From Zetaproteobacteria bacterium (GTDB taxonomy: Bacteria; Pseudomonadota; Zetaproteobacteria; Mariprofundales; Mariprofundaceae), in contig PEAA01000014.1 of NCBI GenBank assembly GCA_002753275.1, positions 1 through 44,308 on the forward strand: a DNA stretch of 44,308 nt, written 5' to 3'. Below the pieces are notes generated by a model. The model made no database searches, had not been told where the DNA came from, and worked only from the letters and a program-made list of their open reading frames with translations. The position numbers and the translations under genes are program-made. Shown one piece after another: positions 1-7,631 of the stretch. The first letter of the stretch is position 1. The number at the start of each line of letters is the position of its first letter.

Positions 1-66
1 TGTGCAACCTGACTTATGGATGCTAAATCAAGTTCACCATAACGCTCGGGGAAAGAAGATGACTGG

Positions 67-79
67 AGCATGACGATGA
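67..79. repeat. Intergenic repeat fragment (core AGCATGACGATGA)
   Basis: AGCATGACGATGA shares its core with the repeat fragments at 1971-1986 and 5018-5031. It lies in the first 128 bases, downstream of the sulfotransferase gene, where I see no gene. Confidence 0.3.
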
Positions 80-128
80 AAAAACAGCTCAACAACTCAA
101 CCAAAGGGAAGGCGGATTGATTGAAGTG

Positions 129-1850
129 TTAATTATTTTTCAACTCTACAGTCGATTCACCATGCAATTGCGCAAGCATTTCACCCAACCATGGTTCATA
201 ATTACGCCACGCTTCAGAGCTTCCCTTGTACATTTTCTGATTGACTTGCAACAGGCTCGCGGTGTGTACCACCCGTTTATTTTCATGAAAATTGAGACAA
301 TCATCTTGCCAGGTCAAATCACAATACTCCAACAGTTTACGCGTCTCTTCCTCTTGATTTTCCGTTAAGCGCTCGTAGTTCAAATCATAGATTCTTCCTG
401 GAAAAAGCCCCTTCCAAAAGTCCATCACCTGTTCAAAAAGCTTATAATAAGCAACAATATCGCGAAAATCATAGGCATAAGGGGTGAATGGCCCCCGGAC
501 AAATGCTTGCCGAAAATTGGCCCAACAGACCGCGGCCGCATCACGATGGGTGCAGATCACTTTTGCATCAGGCATCGCCAGCAACATCAACCCCACCCAC
601 CAAAAATTAAAGGGGGCTTTATCAACCACAATTGATGCATCAATCTCCATCTTTTGTAGATAGTCATGGTATTCGCGCTGTAAATTATCAAGCAGCAGCG
701 GCGTCACCCCCTGCTCTTGCAGAAGCTGCGCCTCAACAATCTGGGTCACCGCCGAAAGCTCGCCCGCACCAAAAACTTCGGAGTGGCTCGAAAGAATCTG
801 CTCGGTTAAGGTCGTGCCTGAGCGCGGCATACCAACGATAAAAATAGAGCGTTTGTCCAAACCTACGCTGTTTTTCAACGCCTCCAAATCGAGCTCTGCA
901 AAGGTAAGCGTTAACTTCTCAAATCGGCGCATATCAATGCCCGCATCATAAGGCCAATCAGCGCGGCGCGCCTGATTAGCCGCCAACCAATGCGGAAAAG
1001 CCTCTTCGTAGGCTTGTAGATCATCATAGGCTTTGCCCAGCGCAAAATGCAGCATCTCTTGAGAACGAGGAGAGCGATCGGATTGAAGCAACTGCTCCAT
1101 CTTCGCTATCTGCAATCCACGATCATCATCCGTAAACTTTTTCACTGCACTCAAAGAAAAATACACCTCAGAGTCTTCGTTATCTAATGCCAACGCCTGT
1201 TCAAAAACAGCTAAAGACTCTTTTTTCATACCCAAAGATTTATATGCATCACCTAGACCCTGCCATGCATGCGCATGCACGGGATCAATTTCTATCGAAC
1301 GCTTAAAATAGCCTATAGAAGAGATTACATCGCCCTTACACTTCAACAAGCAACCATAATGAAACAAAAGAGCTGCATTCTGCGACTTCATCTTTAACCC
1401 TTTCGACAAAAAAGAGCTACAATCGAGCCGTAAGGAGTCCTCTTTATCTAATGAAAGTGCGCTAACAAACATCGCATTGTACGCCTCAACAAAATCGGGC
1501 TTGAGCTCGATCGCCCGCTTAAAACAGTCCACTGCCTCGTTATGTTGCTTCAAATTAAAATAGATCCCACCCTGCACATAATAAACACGCGCAACATACG
1601 GGAAATGAGCTTGCAACTGCACCGCCATCTGCAATGCCTGCATTGCCAAGCCACTTACAAAAAGGCGAGAAACTTCACGCAACCCTTGCACCACGACACT
1701 GGGCTCCTCAAGTTTTCTCAGAGCCTCACTCGCACGCCTGTTTTTAGGCTGCGCAATCAACACATCATAATAGGTCGCGATCGCTTTTTCGACTTGGGCT
1801 TTTTTTTCATACAACTTCGCCTTTTTCAACTGTGATTCAATGCTTTTCAC
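129..1850 (-). CDS. TPR-repeat protein with C-terminal sulfotransferase domain
   Basis: 573 aa. Residues 1-300 are mostly helical tetratricopeptide repeats, for example the stretch ending in FKRAIELKPDFVEAYNAM around 110-127 and a later repeat around 195-225. The C-terminal domain begins near 335 with FIVGMPRSGTT; PRSGTT at 342-347 is the PAPS 5'-phosphosulfate-binding loop of sulfotransferases. A later CTHRD segment fits the 3'-phosphate-binding region. The expected reaction is transfer of sulfate from PAPS to a protein or carbohydrate acceptor; the acceptor is unknown. The start is GTG at 1850, preceded by a GAGGGA ribosome-binding site. It is separated from the upstream same-strand gene by a strong terminator, so it probably has its own promoter. 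The N-terminal third is paralogous to the TPR protein at 9626-10273. Domain calls are firm; the biological role is not. Confidence 0.85.
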   Translation of the reverse strand: MKSIESQLKKAKLYEKKAQVEKAIATYYDVLIAQPKNRRASEALRKLEEPSVVVQGLREVSRLFVSGLAMQALQMAVQLQAHFPYVARVYYVQGGIYFNLKQHNEAVDCFKRAIELKPDFVEAYNAMFVSALSLDKEDSLRLDCSSFLSKGLKMKSQNAALLFHYGCLLKCKGDVISSIGYFKRSIEIDPVHAHAWQGLGDAYKSLGMKKESLAVFEQALALDNEDSEVYFSLSAVKKFTDDDRGLQIAKMEQLLQSDRSPRSQEMLHFALGKAYDDLQAYEEAFPHWLAANQARRADWPYDAGIDMRRFEKLTLTFAELDLEALKNSVGLDKRSIFIVGMPRSGTTLTEQILSSHSEVFGAGELSAVTQIVEAQLLQEQGVTPLLLDNLQREYHDYLQKMEIDASIVVDKAPFNFWWVGLMLLAMPDAKVICTHRDAAAVCWANFRQAFVRGPFTPYAYDFRDIVAYYKLFEQVMDFWKGLFPGRIYDLNYERLTENQEEETRKLLEYCDLTWQDDCLNFHENKRVVHTASLLQVNQKMYKGSSEAWRNYEPWLGEMLAQLHGESTVELKNN

Positions 1851-1970
1851 GGCTTCCCTCTCATAACAAACAACACAAAACAGCGCCCTACGCGCTGCGA
1901 ATAAGATGTGGATTTAACCATAACCAATGAAATCTATCCAATATTCAATGATCGTGGCACGCATCGTTCA

Positions 1971-1986
1971 TTCAGCATGACGATGA
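1971..1986. repeat. Intergenic repeat fragment (TTCAGCATGACGAT family)
   Basis: TTCAGCATGACGAT at 1971-1984 matches, in reverse complement, 5018-5031. The core GCATGACGATGA also occurs at 68-79. It lies in the noncoding region between the cyc2-like terminator and the TPR-sulfotransferase start. Confidence 0.35.
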
Positions 1987-2052
1987 GGAAAAGGCATAAC
2001 GATAAAGAGAGAACCAAGTCTTACCCACACGGGGCTCATCGACAAAACCCAT

Positions 2053-2087
2053 AAAAAAGGGGGGAGCCAAAGCCCCCCCCCTTTTTA
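2053..2087 (-). terminator. Rho-independent terminator of the cyc2-like gene
   Basis: A run of A and G (AAAAAAGGGGGG) faces a run of C and T (CCCCCCCCCTTTTT) across a short loop. This gives a very GC-rich stem that, read on the minus strand, ends in a T tract. It lies 34 bases beyond the stop codon of the cytochrome-porin gene and separates it from the TPR-sulfotransferase gene. Confidence 0.85.
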
Positions 2088-2120
2088 TTTCACAATATCA
2101 ACAGCGTTGATATCAGATTC

Positions 2121-3332
2121 TTACATCAAGAATTCGATATCTACCAAAGTTGTATTGGTTGTTACAGTACCAGCTGCACCACCGACAGTACCTGCACCGC
2201 CATTGGTTGCTTTATCAGATGTATAGCTAACAGCTACAACAGCATTCTGATAAATTTCATACTCAAGACCAATGATTGACAATGCATTTTTTGCGTTACC
2301 AGATTTATCTGAACCAACACCTGCCATCAAAATAACATTATGGGTTGGCTTAACAGTTGCACGCAAAGAGTACGCATTACGCGCATTCAATGTATCGGCA
2401 TTATACATATTCGCTACAGTTGCAGAACCAGCTTTTGCAGTTGAGTAGTCGGCATAGATACCCAATTGTGTATCGCCCATGTCACCCTGCAATTGGAGAT
2501 CCAAACCAGTACGGTTTGCTGCGAAAGCCGTTGTACCTACAGTACCAGAAATATTCATCAAGCCTACGCCTGCTTCCATACCTGCCAAATCAAAGAACGC
2601 ATCAGCACGAACCATCTTAGCCAAAGACAAAGTTGGAGCTGCTGCAGTTGGAGCTGTCAAACCGAGAGGTGTAGTTGGAGTCACCAAGCCTGCTTGAACA
2701 GTCAACATATCGTTAGAAATCCACAAAGAAGTACCTTGAACTTGCTTACCAGCAGTTCCAAGCATGCGTTGGTTAGCAGAAACAGCAGAGCCACCAATCA
2801 CACCACCGTGCTGACCCCAAGTATTTTGCAGGGCCAAACCAGCATTCTCACCAAAACCTGAATTATAGTAAGACCAACCTACTTGCAAATCACCAACATT
2901 TGTATTGGTCATGATTTGATGGTTACCAAACGCACCGCCACCAAGCTCAACGAAACCACCGATATGCTCACCCACACGACCTGCGATTAACACAACCTGA
3001 TCCCCATAACCGATAGTACGGGTAGAAGCTGCGCCCGTTGTACTGGTCAAAGTTACTTGTGGACGCAATACAACCGTTGCATTCAATGAAGCTGGGATTG
3101 AAAGGTGATCATCTTCGATCAACGCTTGCTCACCTACTGAAGTGAATGAAGCCTTTTTGAAATCACGACCGTAAGCATTGATTGCTGGAAAACTTTGGAA
3201 ATGGCAAGCCAAGCAAGCAGAACCAGTTTGACGCGCGAACGCTGGAATTGCTTCAGAAGTAGTCGGCATTACTGCAACAGCAGAAACAGCAGCAACTGCA
3301 AATGCAGAAGCAGAAAAAACAGTTTTTTTCAT
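2121..3332 (-). CDS. cyc2: Cyc2-like fused monoheme cytochrome c and outer-membrane porin
   Basis: 403 aa. A signal peptide (KK, then a hydrophobic Ala-rich stretch, cleavage probably after SEA at 28) is followed at once by a heme-binding C40-x-x-C43-H44. The heme lies in the context IPAFARQTG...FP.INAYGR.FK...FT. That arrangement is the hallmark of Cyc2, the outer-membrane fused cytochrome-porin thought to take electrons from extracellular Fe(II). The remaining roughly 330 residues alternate polar and hydrophobic positions with many Gly, Thr and Asn, as in a beta-barrel, and end in VDIEFLM with the aromatic near the C-terminus typical of barrels. Length fits short neutrophilic Cyc2 proteins. 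The ATG at 3332 has an AAGGA site about 10 bases upstream. Monocistronic, with its own terminator. Family membership is strong by pattern; iron oxidation is inferred from the family, and other cytochrome-porin substrates remain possible. Confidence 0.82.
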   Translation of the reverse strand: MKKTVFSASAFAVAAVSAVAVMPTTSEAIPAFARQTGSACLACHFQSFPAINAYGRDFKKASFTSVGEQALIEDDHLSIPASLNATVVLRPQVTLTSTTGAASTRTIGYGDQVVLIAGRVGEHIGGFVELGGGAFGNHQIMTNTNVGDLQVGWSYYNSGFGENAGLALQNTWGQHGGVIGGSAVSANQRMLGTAGKQVQGTSLWISNDMLTVQAGLVTPTTPLGLTAPTAAAPTLSLAKMVRADAFFDLAGMEAGVGLMNISGTVGTTAFAANRTGLDLQLQGDMGDTQLGIYADYSTAKAGSATVANMYNADTLNARNAYSLRATVKPTHNVILMAGVGSDKSGNAKNALSIIGLEYEIYQNAVVAVSYTSDKATNGGAGTVGGAAGTVTTNTTLVDIEFLM

Positions 3333-3465
3333 GTTTAATTATCCTTTTAAGAAAAATTTAAAATCACCCCTCCCAGAAACAATGCAGATCGTTTAAAATA
3401 TCTGGCAACATCCCCTCGAGGCACTTGGCGAACTATGGGGTAATGTTTTCGGACTTCAACAACTC

Positions 3466-3493
3466 TTTGCCACAGGTGTAACATTTTGCCACA
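3466..3493. promoter_or_regulatory. Direct repeat TTTGCCACA, possible operator in the cyc2/gshA intergenic region
   Basis: The nine bases TTTGCCACA occur at 3466-3474 and again at 3485-3493, 19 bases apart start to start, close to two helical turns. They lie in the 259-base region between the divergent cyc2-like and gshA genes, about 135-160 bases upstream of the cyc2-like start. A short inverted repeat (CGAGTC/GACTCG) follows within about 45 bases. This is a candidate transcription-factor site only; I recognise no regulator for it. Confidence 0.3.
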
Positions 3494-3591
3494 CCCTGCA
3501 CTGGATTGCGAGTCAAGCCCGCAAGACTCGATTCAATAACCACAATGAAAAGGGCATATCTTTCAGATCAACGCTTATCTATATTGCGCCC

Positions 3592-4947
3592 ATGCAAACA
3601 ATGACTCACCTCCGCCAGCCTCGGCTGACCCACGATCAACTCAGCACAGCTTTTTCAAAAGGGTGCAAGCCGAGCACGCACTGGCGCATTGGCACTGAAC
3701 ATGAAAAGTTTGGCTTCAATCCAGTCAACTTTCAAGCGATCAGCTATTCTCAAATTGAGCAATTACTACAGAACCTCAGCCTTGAGGGGTGGCAAGCGAT
3801 CTATGAGTCAAACCAGATCATAGCCCTACAGAAAGGGGAGGCATCGATCACCCTCGAACCGGGCGGTCAGATTGAACTTTCAGGAGCTCCGCTCACCACC
3901 ATCCATCAAACCTGCGCCGAGGTCTCTGCCCATCATGCAGCACTGAACCGCGCGGCACAATCCCTCGAACTCGGCTTTTTAGGCATTGGCTTTCACCCCA
4001 CACTTGCACGCGAGGCGATTCACTGGATGCCAAAAAAACGCTATGGTATTATGCGTAAATATATGCCCAAAGTCGGCGACTTGGGGCTCGACATGATGTT
4101 GCGCACAACCACGGTGCAGGCCAATCTCGATTTTTCATCCGAGCACGACATGGCCAGAAAAATGCGTATCGCCTCATGCTTACAACCCTTGGTAACCGCA
4201 CTCTTTGCCGCATCCCCCTTTAAAGATGGCAAGCCTTCCGGACTACTCTCGACCCGCGCAGCATGCTGGCTTGATACTGATCCCAAGCGAACCGGCGTCC
4301 CCTCCTTTGTATTCGATGATCGCTTTGGCTTTGATGATTGGAGTGCATGGGTTCTTGATGTACCGATGTATTTCATCCAGCGCGAAGGGCAATATATCGA
4401 TTGCAGCGGGTTAAGTTTCCGTGATTTTATGGATGGAAAGTTGGCATCGTTACCCGGCGAGCTGCCAACGATGGAGGATTGGGAACTACATATCAGCACC
4501 ACATTCCCCGAAGTTCGGCTCAAAAGTTATCTGGAAATGCGCGGTGCGGATAGCGGTCCCAAATATCGCATTTGCGCCCTACCCGCGCTATGGAAAGGAT
4601 TGCTCTACGATGAAACCGCACTGCAAGCCGCCTGGGAGATGATCGTGGATTGGTCTGAACATGAGGTGACGGCTTTGCGAAATGAGGTACCCAAGTCAGC
4701 ACTACACACCCCTTTTCGAGAGGGAAGTGTATTGAAACTTTGCGAAGCGATGTTGGCGATTGCCCACGATGGACTGGCACGCATTGCCGATCTGAATGAA
4801 GCGGGCGACGATGAAACGATCTTTTTAAAACCGCTCTTTGAGACGCTTGCAAAGAGACAAACGCTTGCTGAAGATTGGCTTGATCGTTATCACAACGATT
4901 GGAACAACGATATTCATTCGATTTTTCATGTGGCACGGCACGCTTGA
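3592..4947 (+). CDS. gshA: Glutamate-cysteine ligase, plant/alphaproteobacterial type (GCS2 family)
   Basis: 451 aa, the usual length for the GCS2-type enzyme. It catalyses ATP-dependent joining of glutamate and cysteine, the first step of glutathione synthesis in the cytoplasm. Visible family motifs include RIGTEHEKFGF near residues 32-42, LEPGGQIELSGAP near 90-102, and MMLRTTTVQANLDFSSE in the middle, typical of the plant-like form rather than the E. coli GshA fold. The start could be ATG 3592 or the ATG three codons later; neither has a strong ribosome-binding site. It stands alone: no gshB is next to it. It diverges from the cyc2-like gene, so the two share the intergenic regulatory region. 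Confidence 0.9.
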   Translation: MQTMTHLRQPRLTHDQLSTAFSKGCKPSTHWRIGTEHEKFGFNPVNFQAISYSQIEQLLQNLSLEGWQAIYESNQIIALQKGEASITLEPGGQIELSGAPLTTIHQTCAEVSAHHAALNRAAQSLELGFLGIGFHPTLAREAIHWMPKKRYGIMRKYMPKVGDLGLDMMLRTTTVQANLDFSSEHDMARKMRIASCLQPLVTALFAASPFKDGKPSGLLSTRAACWLDTDPKRTGVPSFVFDDRFGFDDWSAWVLDVPMYFIQREGQYIDCSGLSFRDFMDGKLASLPGELPTMEDWELHISTTFPEVRLKSYLEMRGADSGPKYRICALPALWKGLLYDETALQAAWEMIVDWSEHEVTALRNEVPKSALHTPFREGSVLKLCEAMLAIAHDGLARIADLNEAGDDETIFLKPLFETLAKRQTLAEDWLDRYHNDWNNDIHSIFHVARHA

Positions 4948-4994
4948 GCATGATGGGTAGAAATAGCCATTGAAGCGCTGGATGGCAGCTCAAG

Positions 4995-5031
4995 CTCGCA
5001 ATGACAGGAGCGAGAATATCGTCATGCTGAA
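4995..5031. repeat. Intergenic repeat fragment (TTCAGCATGACGAT family)
   Basis: This stretch contains CTCGC (4995-4999) and GCGAG (5010-5014) as a short inverted repeat, followed by ATCGTCATGCTGAA at 5018-5031. The last 14 bases are the exact reverse complement of 1971-1984, and 10-11 bases of it recur at 67-77. All three copies are between genes or at the window edge. This looks like pieces of a dispersed intergenic repeat; the full unit cannot be defined from three partial copies. Confidence 0.4.
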
Positions 5032-5082
5032 CTCGATCCCGCATCCCGTAAAAAACAGTGATGCCAGCAAAAACAGCCCCAT

Positions 5083-5117
5083 AAAAAAGAGCTGTAAGCG
5101 TTGGCTTACAGCTCTTT
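5083..5117 (-). terminator. Rho-independent terminator of the small cysteine protein gene
   Basis: A perfect 14-bp stem (AAAGAGCTGTAAGC against GCTTACAGCTCTTT) with a 4-base loop. Read on the minus strand it runs into a T tract, so it ends transcription of the gene at 5144-5320. It may also stop some readthrough from gshA, although the plus-strand T run is short. Confidence 0.85.
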
Positions 5118-5143
5118 CAAAACGGCAGCAGAGCTACGGGTGA

Positions 5144-5320
5144 TTAAATCGCGCAGCTTTCAGACTCTTCCTTGATCAAGCCTGATTCAACTTCTTTAAT
5201 AATTTTTTCATAGTGCTCGGTTGGAGGGCAACCACATTTATGGCCACCTTCAACTGTTGCGTGCAAACGCGCTTGTTCGACATGCCACTGGGCTACTTTC
5301 AAATGCTGATCTACATTCAT
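5144..5320 (-). CDS. Small cysteine-containing protein of unknown function
   Basis: 58 aa from ATG 5320. This start is preferred over an upstream in-frame TTG at 5338 because an AGGAG ribosome-binding site lies just 5' of the ATG, inside the longer version. The protein is charged and mostly helix-forming, beginning MNVDQHLKVAQWHVEQARLH. A central GGHKCGCPP motif and a near-C-terminal Cys (ESCAI) give three cysteines plus several histidines, so metal or redox binding is conceivable. I do not recognise the family. The gene is monocistronic, with a strong terminator downstream and a palindrome plus a Fur-like sequence upstream. That well-formed control architecture, rather than homology, is the argument that it is real. 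Confidence 0.7.
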   Translation of the reverse strand: MNVDQHLKVAQWHVEQARLHATVEGGHKCGCPPTEHYEKIIKEVESGLIKEESESCAI

Positions 5321-5357
5321 TGCTAAACTCCTATTCAATCGTTTTCGCTATTTTAAC

Positions 5358-5374
5358 CTTGAGAGGTACTCAAG
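5358..5374. promoter_or_regulatory. Palindrome CTTGAG-N5-CTCAAG, candidate operator
   Basis: A perfect 6-bp inverted repeat with a 5-base spacer, 38 bases upstream of the small cysteine protein's start and on the far side from panB. Its size and symmetry suit a dimeric repressor or activator. No known regulator is assigned. Confidence 0.4.
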
Positions 5375-5381
5375 TTTAGTT

Positions 5382-5400
5382 GGCAATGATAACCATCTCT
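5382..5400. promoter_or_regulatory. Weak Fur-box-like sequence
   Basis: By hand alignment the 19 bases match the classical Fur box GATAATGATAATCATTATC at 12 of 19 positions, including an unbroken AATGATAA core and CAT on the other side. The left and right ends deviate. It sits between the small cysteine protein gene and panB, 62 bases before the former. Iron control of the small gene is a guess from this match. Confidence 0.25.
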
Positions 5401-5497
5401 TTCTAAAATGGACAGTGCAAGAAACGCTTCTTAGTATACGGGCATTCCTGAAGACGGTACCAAATCGATGGACTGAAGCAGAAGGTGATATTTATAT

Positions 5498-6280
5498 ATG
5501 AACAAACGCACCACTTCCGCAAGCTTGCTTGCCCTGAAACAATCGGCACACAAAGCGGTATGGCTTACCGCCTATGATGCCATTTCTACCCAGCTGGCAG
5601 AAGCCGCTGGCGTTGATGTCATTCTTGTTGGGGACTCCCTTGGCATGGTTTGCCTTGGTTATCCATCCACCGTTGCTGTAACCCTTGAGCAGATGATTCA
5701 TCACACCCAGGCGGTGGTGCGCGCGCGAAGCCGTGCTTGGGTGGTGTGCGATCTCCCTTTTGGAACTTACCAACACTCCCCCGAGCAAGCCTTTGAGAAT
5801 AGCGTCAAGGTGATTCAATCAACCGGATGCGATGCGGTCAAACTTGAAGGTGGCGCCATCATGGTCGAAACGGTGCGTTTTTTAAGCGACCGTGGCATCG
5901 CGGTTGTAGGCCATCTGGGGCTATTGCCGCAATCGATCAACCAAACAGGACGCTACCGTCAACACGGTATTAACCCACAAGAAGCAGAGCAACTCCTGAC
6001 TGATGCCCAAGCACTTGCCGAGGCAGGCGCCGCTGCCATTGTATTGGAATGCATCCCCGCCCTTCTCGCCAACCGTATCACCCAAGCCATTGATATTCCT
6101 ACCGTAGGCATTGGTGCTGGCGATGGCTGTGATGCGCAAGTGTTGGTCTGGCATGATCTACTTGGACTCTCAGAAAAAAATCCATCATTTGCCCCAACTT
6201 ACCTTCCTTTACGCCAATCCATCACCGATGCCATTGGCCAATGGGCAGCAGATGTGCGCCAATCCCGTGTGAGAAAATAG
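5498..6280 (+). CDS. panB: 3-methyl-2-oxobutanoate hydroxymethyltransferase (pantothenate pathway)
   Basis: 260 aa, full length. It transfers a hydroxymethyl group from 5,10-methylene-tetrahydrofolate to 2-oxoisovalerate, giving ketopantoate, the first committed step to pantothenate and CoA. Family motifs are present in order: LTAYDA, VGDSLGMV near 44-51 (Mg-binding Asp), DLPFGTY near 85, VKLEGG, GHLGLLPQS and IGAGDGCDAQVLV. The last usually reads IGAG..CDGQVLV, so the order of Gly and Ala differs slightly. An AAGGTGA ribosome-binding site precedes the ATG. First gene of a panB-panC-panD operon, separated from panC by one base. Confidence 0.97.
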   Translation: MNKRTTSASLLALKQSAHKAVWLTAYDAISTQLAEAAGVDVILVGDSLGMVCLGYPSTVAVTLEQMIHHTQAVVRARSRAWVVCDLPFGTYQHSPEQAFENSVKVIQSTGCDAVKLEGGAIMVETVRFLSDRGIAVVGHLGLLPQSINQTGRYRQHGINPQEAEQLLTDAQALAEAGAAAIVLECIPALLANRITQAIDIPTVGIGAGDGCDAQVLVWHDLLGLSEKNPSFAPTYLPLRQSITDAIGQWAADVRQSRVRK

Positions 6281-6281
6281 T

Positions 6282-7181
6282 TTGACGGCCATGCCCCCCC
6301 CAAACACCATGGAAGTTTGCACCCATCCCAAGGGGGTGCAACAGTGGCTCACGCCCCATCGCCAACAACACCAACGCATTGCCCTCGTCCCCACCATGGG
6401 ATGCTTGCATGCAGGGCACCTCAAATTGATCGAACAGGCGCATCAACATGGCGACCTTGTCGTGGTTAGCATCTATGTAAACCCATTGCAGTTTGGCGCC
6501 AATGAAGATCTTGACCGTTATCCCCGTCCCCTTGAAGCTGATCTGCGCGCTTGCCAAGATGCCGGTGTTGATATGGTATTCGCACCCGCCAACCTCTATC
6601 CACATGGACAACCGCAAGTGATGCTGCATACCGAAACGATGGCCAACCGGCTGTGCGGCATTCATCGCACTGGCCACTTTGACGGCGTACTAACGGTCGT
6701 GAGCATTCTCTTTCATATCATTCAACCTCACTATGCCCTGTTTGGCGAAAAAGACTTTCAGCAACTGCGCTTGATCAAACGCATGGTTGATGATCTCTAC
6801 ATGCCCGTCACCATTATTCCCGTAGCAACCTTGCGCGAGCACGATGGCTTGGCGATGAGCAGTCGCAACCGTTACCTAAGTGAATCTGAGCGCGCGCTGG
6901 CTCCTGCCATTTTTGCCACGCTTCGTTCTATGCAGCGCCTCTTTTGCGCGGGTGAAACTTCCGTCAATCCACTGATTCAACACGGATTGAAGCAGCTCAC
7001 TTCGCAAAACATCACCCCTGAATATCTTGAGATTGTTCAAAATGAGGATCTCTGCCCACCTCACAAAGCGCATGCGGCATGTCGCATCGTTATTGCGTGC
7101 AAAATCGGTCAAACACGACTGATCGACAATCTTCCCATTCAATCTGACAACCCCATTCAATCTGTTGGAGTTCAACCATGA
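6282..7181 (+). CDS. panC: Pantothenate synthetase
   Basis: 299 aa from a TTG at 6282. It joins pantoate and beta-alanine using ATP through a pantoyl-adenylate. Seen are the HIGH-type nucleotide motif [10 protein letters not shown] near 37-46, IYVNPLQFG, the KDFQQL...MV.DL segment, and MSSRNRYLS, which contains the KMSKS-like loop of this family. The start is uncertain: TTG 6282 lies one base after panB's stop with only a weak GAG-type site, ATG 6291 is four residues in, and ATG 6309 is ten residues in. All give a functional-length enzyme. It overlaps panD by ATGA, indicating translational coupling. The last 20 residues include a short repeated [12 protein letters not shown] segment of no obvious function. 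Confidence 0.96.
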   Translation: MTAMPPPNTMEVCTHPKGVQQWLTPHRQQHQRIALVPTMGCLHAGHLKLIEQAHQHGDLVVVSIYVNPLQFGANEDLDRYPRPLEADLRACQDAGVDMVFAPANLYPHGQPQVMLHTETMANRLCGIHRTGHFDGVLTVVSILFHIIQPHYALFGEKDFQQLRLIKRMVDDLYMPVTIIPVATLREHDGLAMSSRNRYLSESERALAPAIFATLRSMQRLFCAGETSVNPLIQHGLKQLTSQNITPEYLEIVQNEDLCPPHKAHAACRIVIACKIGQTRLIDNLPIQSDNPIQSVGVQP

Positions 7182-7555
7182 ATATCACAATGCTAAAATC
7201 AAAATTGCACCGCGTCACCGTCACCCACGCCGAGTTACACTATGAAGGCTCATGTGCCATTGACCAAGATCTATTGGATGCTGCAAACATTTTAGCTTTT
7301 GAGCAGATTCATATTTATAACATCAATAATGGCGAGCGTTTCACCACCTACGCCATCTCGGCGGAACGGGGCTCTGGCACCATCGGCGTCAATGGTGCAG
7401 CCGCTCATAAAGCAAACCCCAATGATCTGCTCATTATCTGTACTTATGCTGAAATGCCCCAAGCACAAGCAGAGGTTTTCGCCCCTTCATTGATCTATGT
7501 TGACCCTAAAAACAGCATCACCCATACCAGCCATGGCAAGCTGGCCGCAATTTGA
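7178..7555 (+). CDS. panD: Aspartate 1-decarboxylase proenzyme
   Basis: 125 aa. This is the pyruvoyl-dependent enzyme that makes beta-alanine from aspartate, supplying PanC. The proenzyme self-cleaves at the Gly-Ser bond of YEGSCAID (Ser25), creating the pyruvoyl group; Tyr and the surrounding residues match the family. MLKSKLHR at the N-terminus is typical, and NGAAAH carries the usual active-site region. It overlaps panC by ATGA and completes a self-contained pantothenate operon. An ATG four codons downstream would also match the family start. Confidence 0.97.
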   Translation: MNITMLKSKLHRVTVTHAELHYEGSCAIDQDLLDAANILAFEQIHIYNINNGERFTTYAISAERGSGTIGVNGAAAHKANPNDLLIICTYAEMPQAQAEVFAPSLIYVDPKNSITHTSHGKLAAI

Positions 7556-7567
7556 TCACACAAGCCC

Positions 7568-7597
7568 CTTGAAATCATACAAAAGGGACCCTATCTA
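7568..7597 (+). promoter_or_regulatory. Sigma32-type heat-shock promoter of htpG
   Basis: CTTGAAA at 7568-7574, then a 14-base spacer, then CCCTATCTA at 7589-7597. The RpoH consensus is CTTGAAA, 11-16 bases, CCCCATNTA; only one consensus base in the -10 differs. It lies 35 bases upstream of the htpG start, leaving room for the AAGGAG ribosome-binding site. Confidence 0.8.
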
Positions 7598-7631
7598 AAC
7601 AGTACACCGAACAAAAAACAAGGAGAGTAAC

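Noticed and set aside
1-128. Possible gene at the left edge
   Set aside because: No open frame with coding character is visible in these bases; only a repeat fragment.
1881-1897. CAGCGC/GCGCTG inverted repeat in the leader of the TPR-sulfotransferase gene
   Set aside because: Only six base pairs and easily expected by chance; no T tract or known regulator motif.
4041-4523. 160-codon minus-strand open frame inside gshA
   Set aside because: Fully antisense to a well-supported gene with family motifs; reads as a shadow frame.
4520-5044. 174-codon minus-strand open frame over the end of gshA
   Set aside because: It lies mostly antisense to gshA and runs through repeat sequence; composition is low-quality and there is no ribosome-binding site.
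5144-5155. C-terminal SCAI of the small protein as a prenylation-like CaaX box, given the ICMT-like gene
   Set aside because: Bacteria are not known to prenylate such motifs on their own proteins, and the two genes are 19 kb apart in unrelated units.
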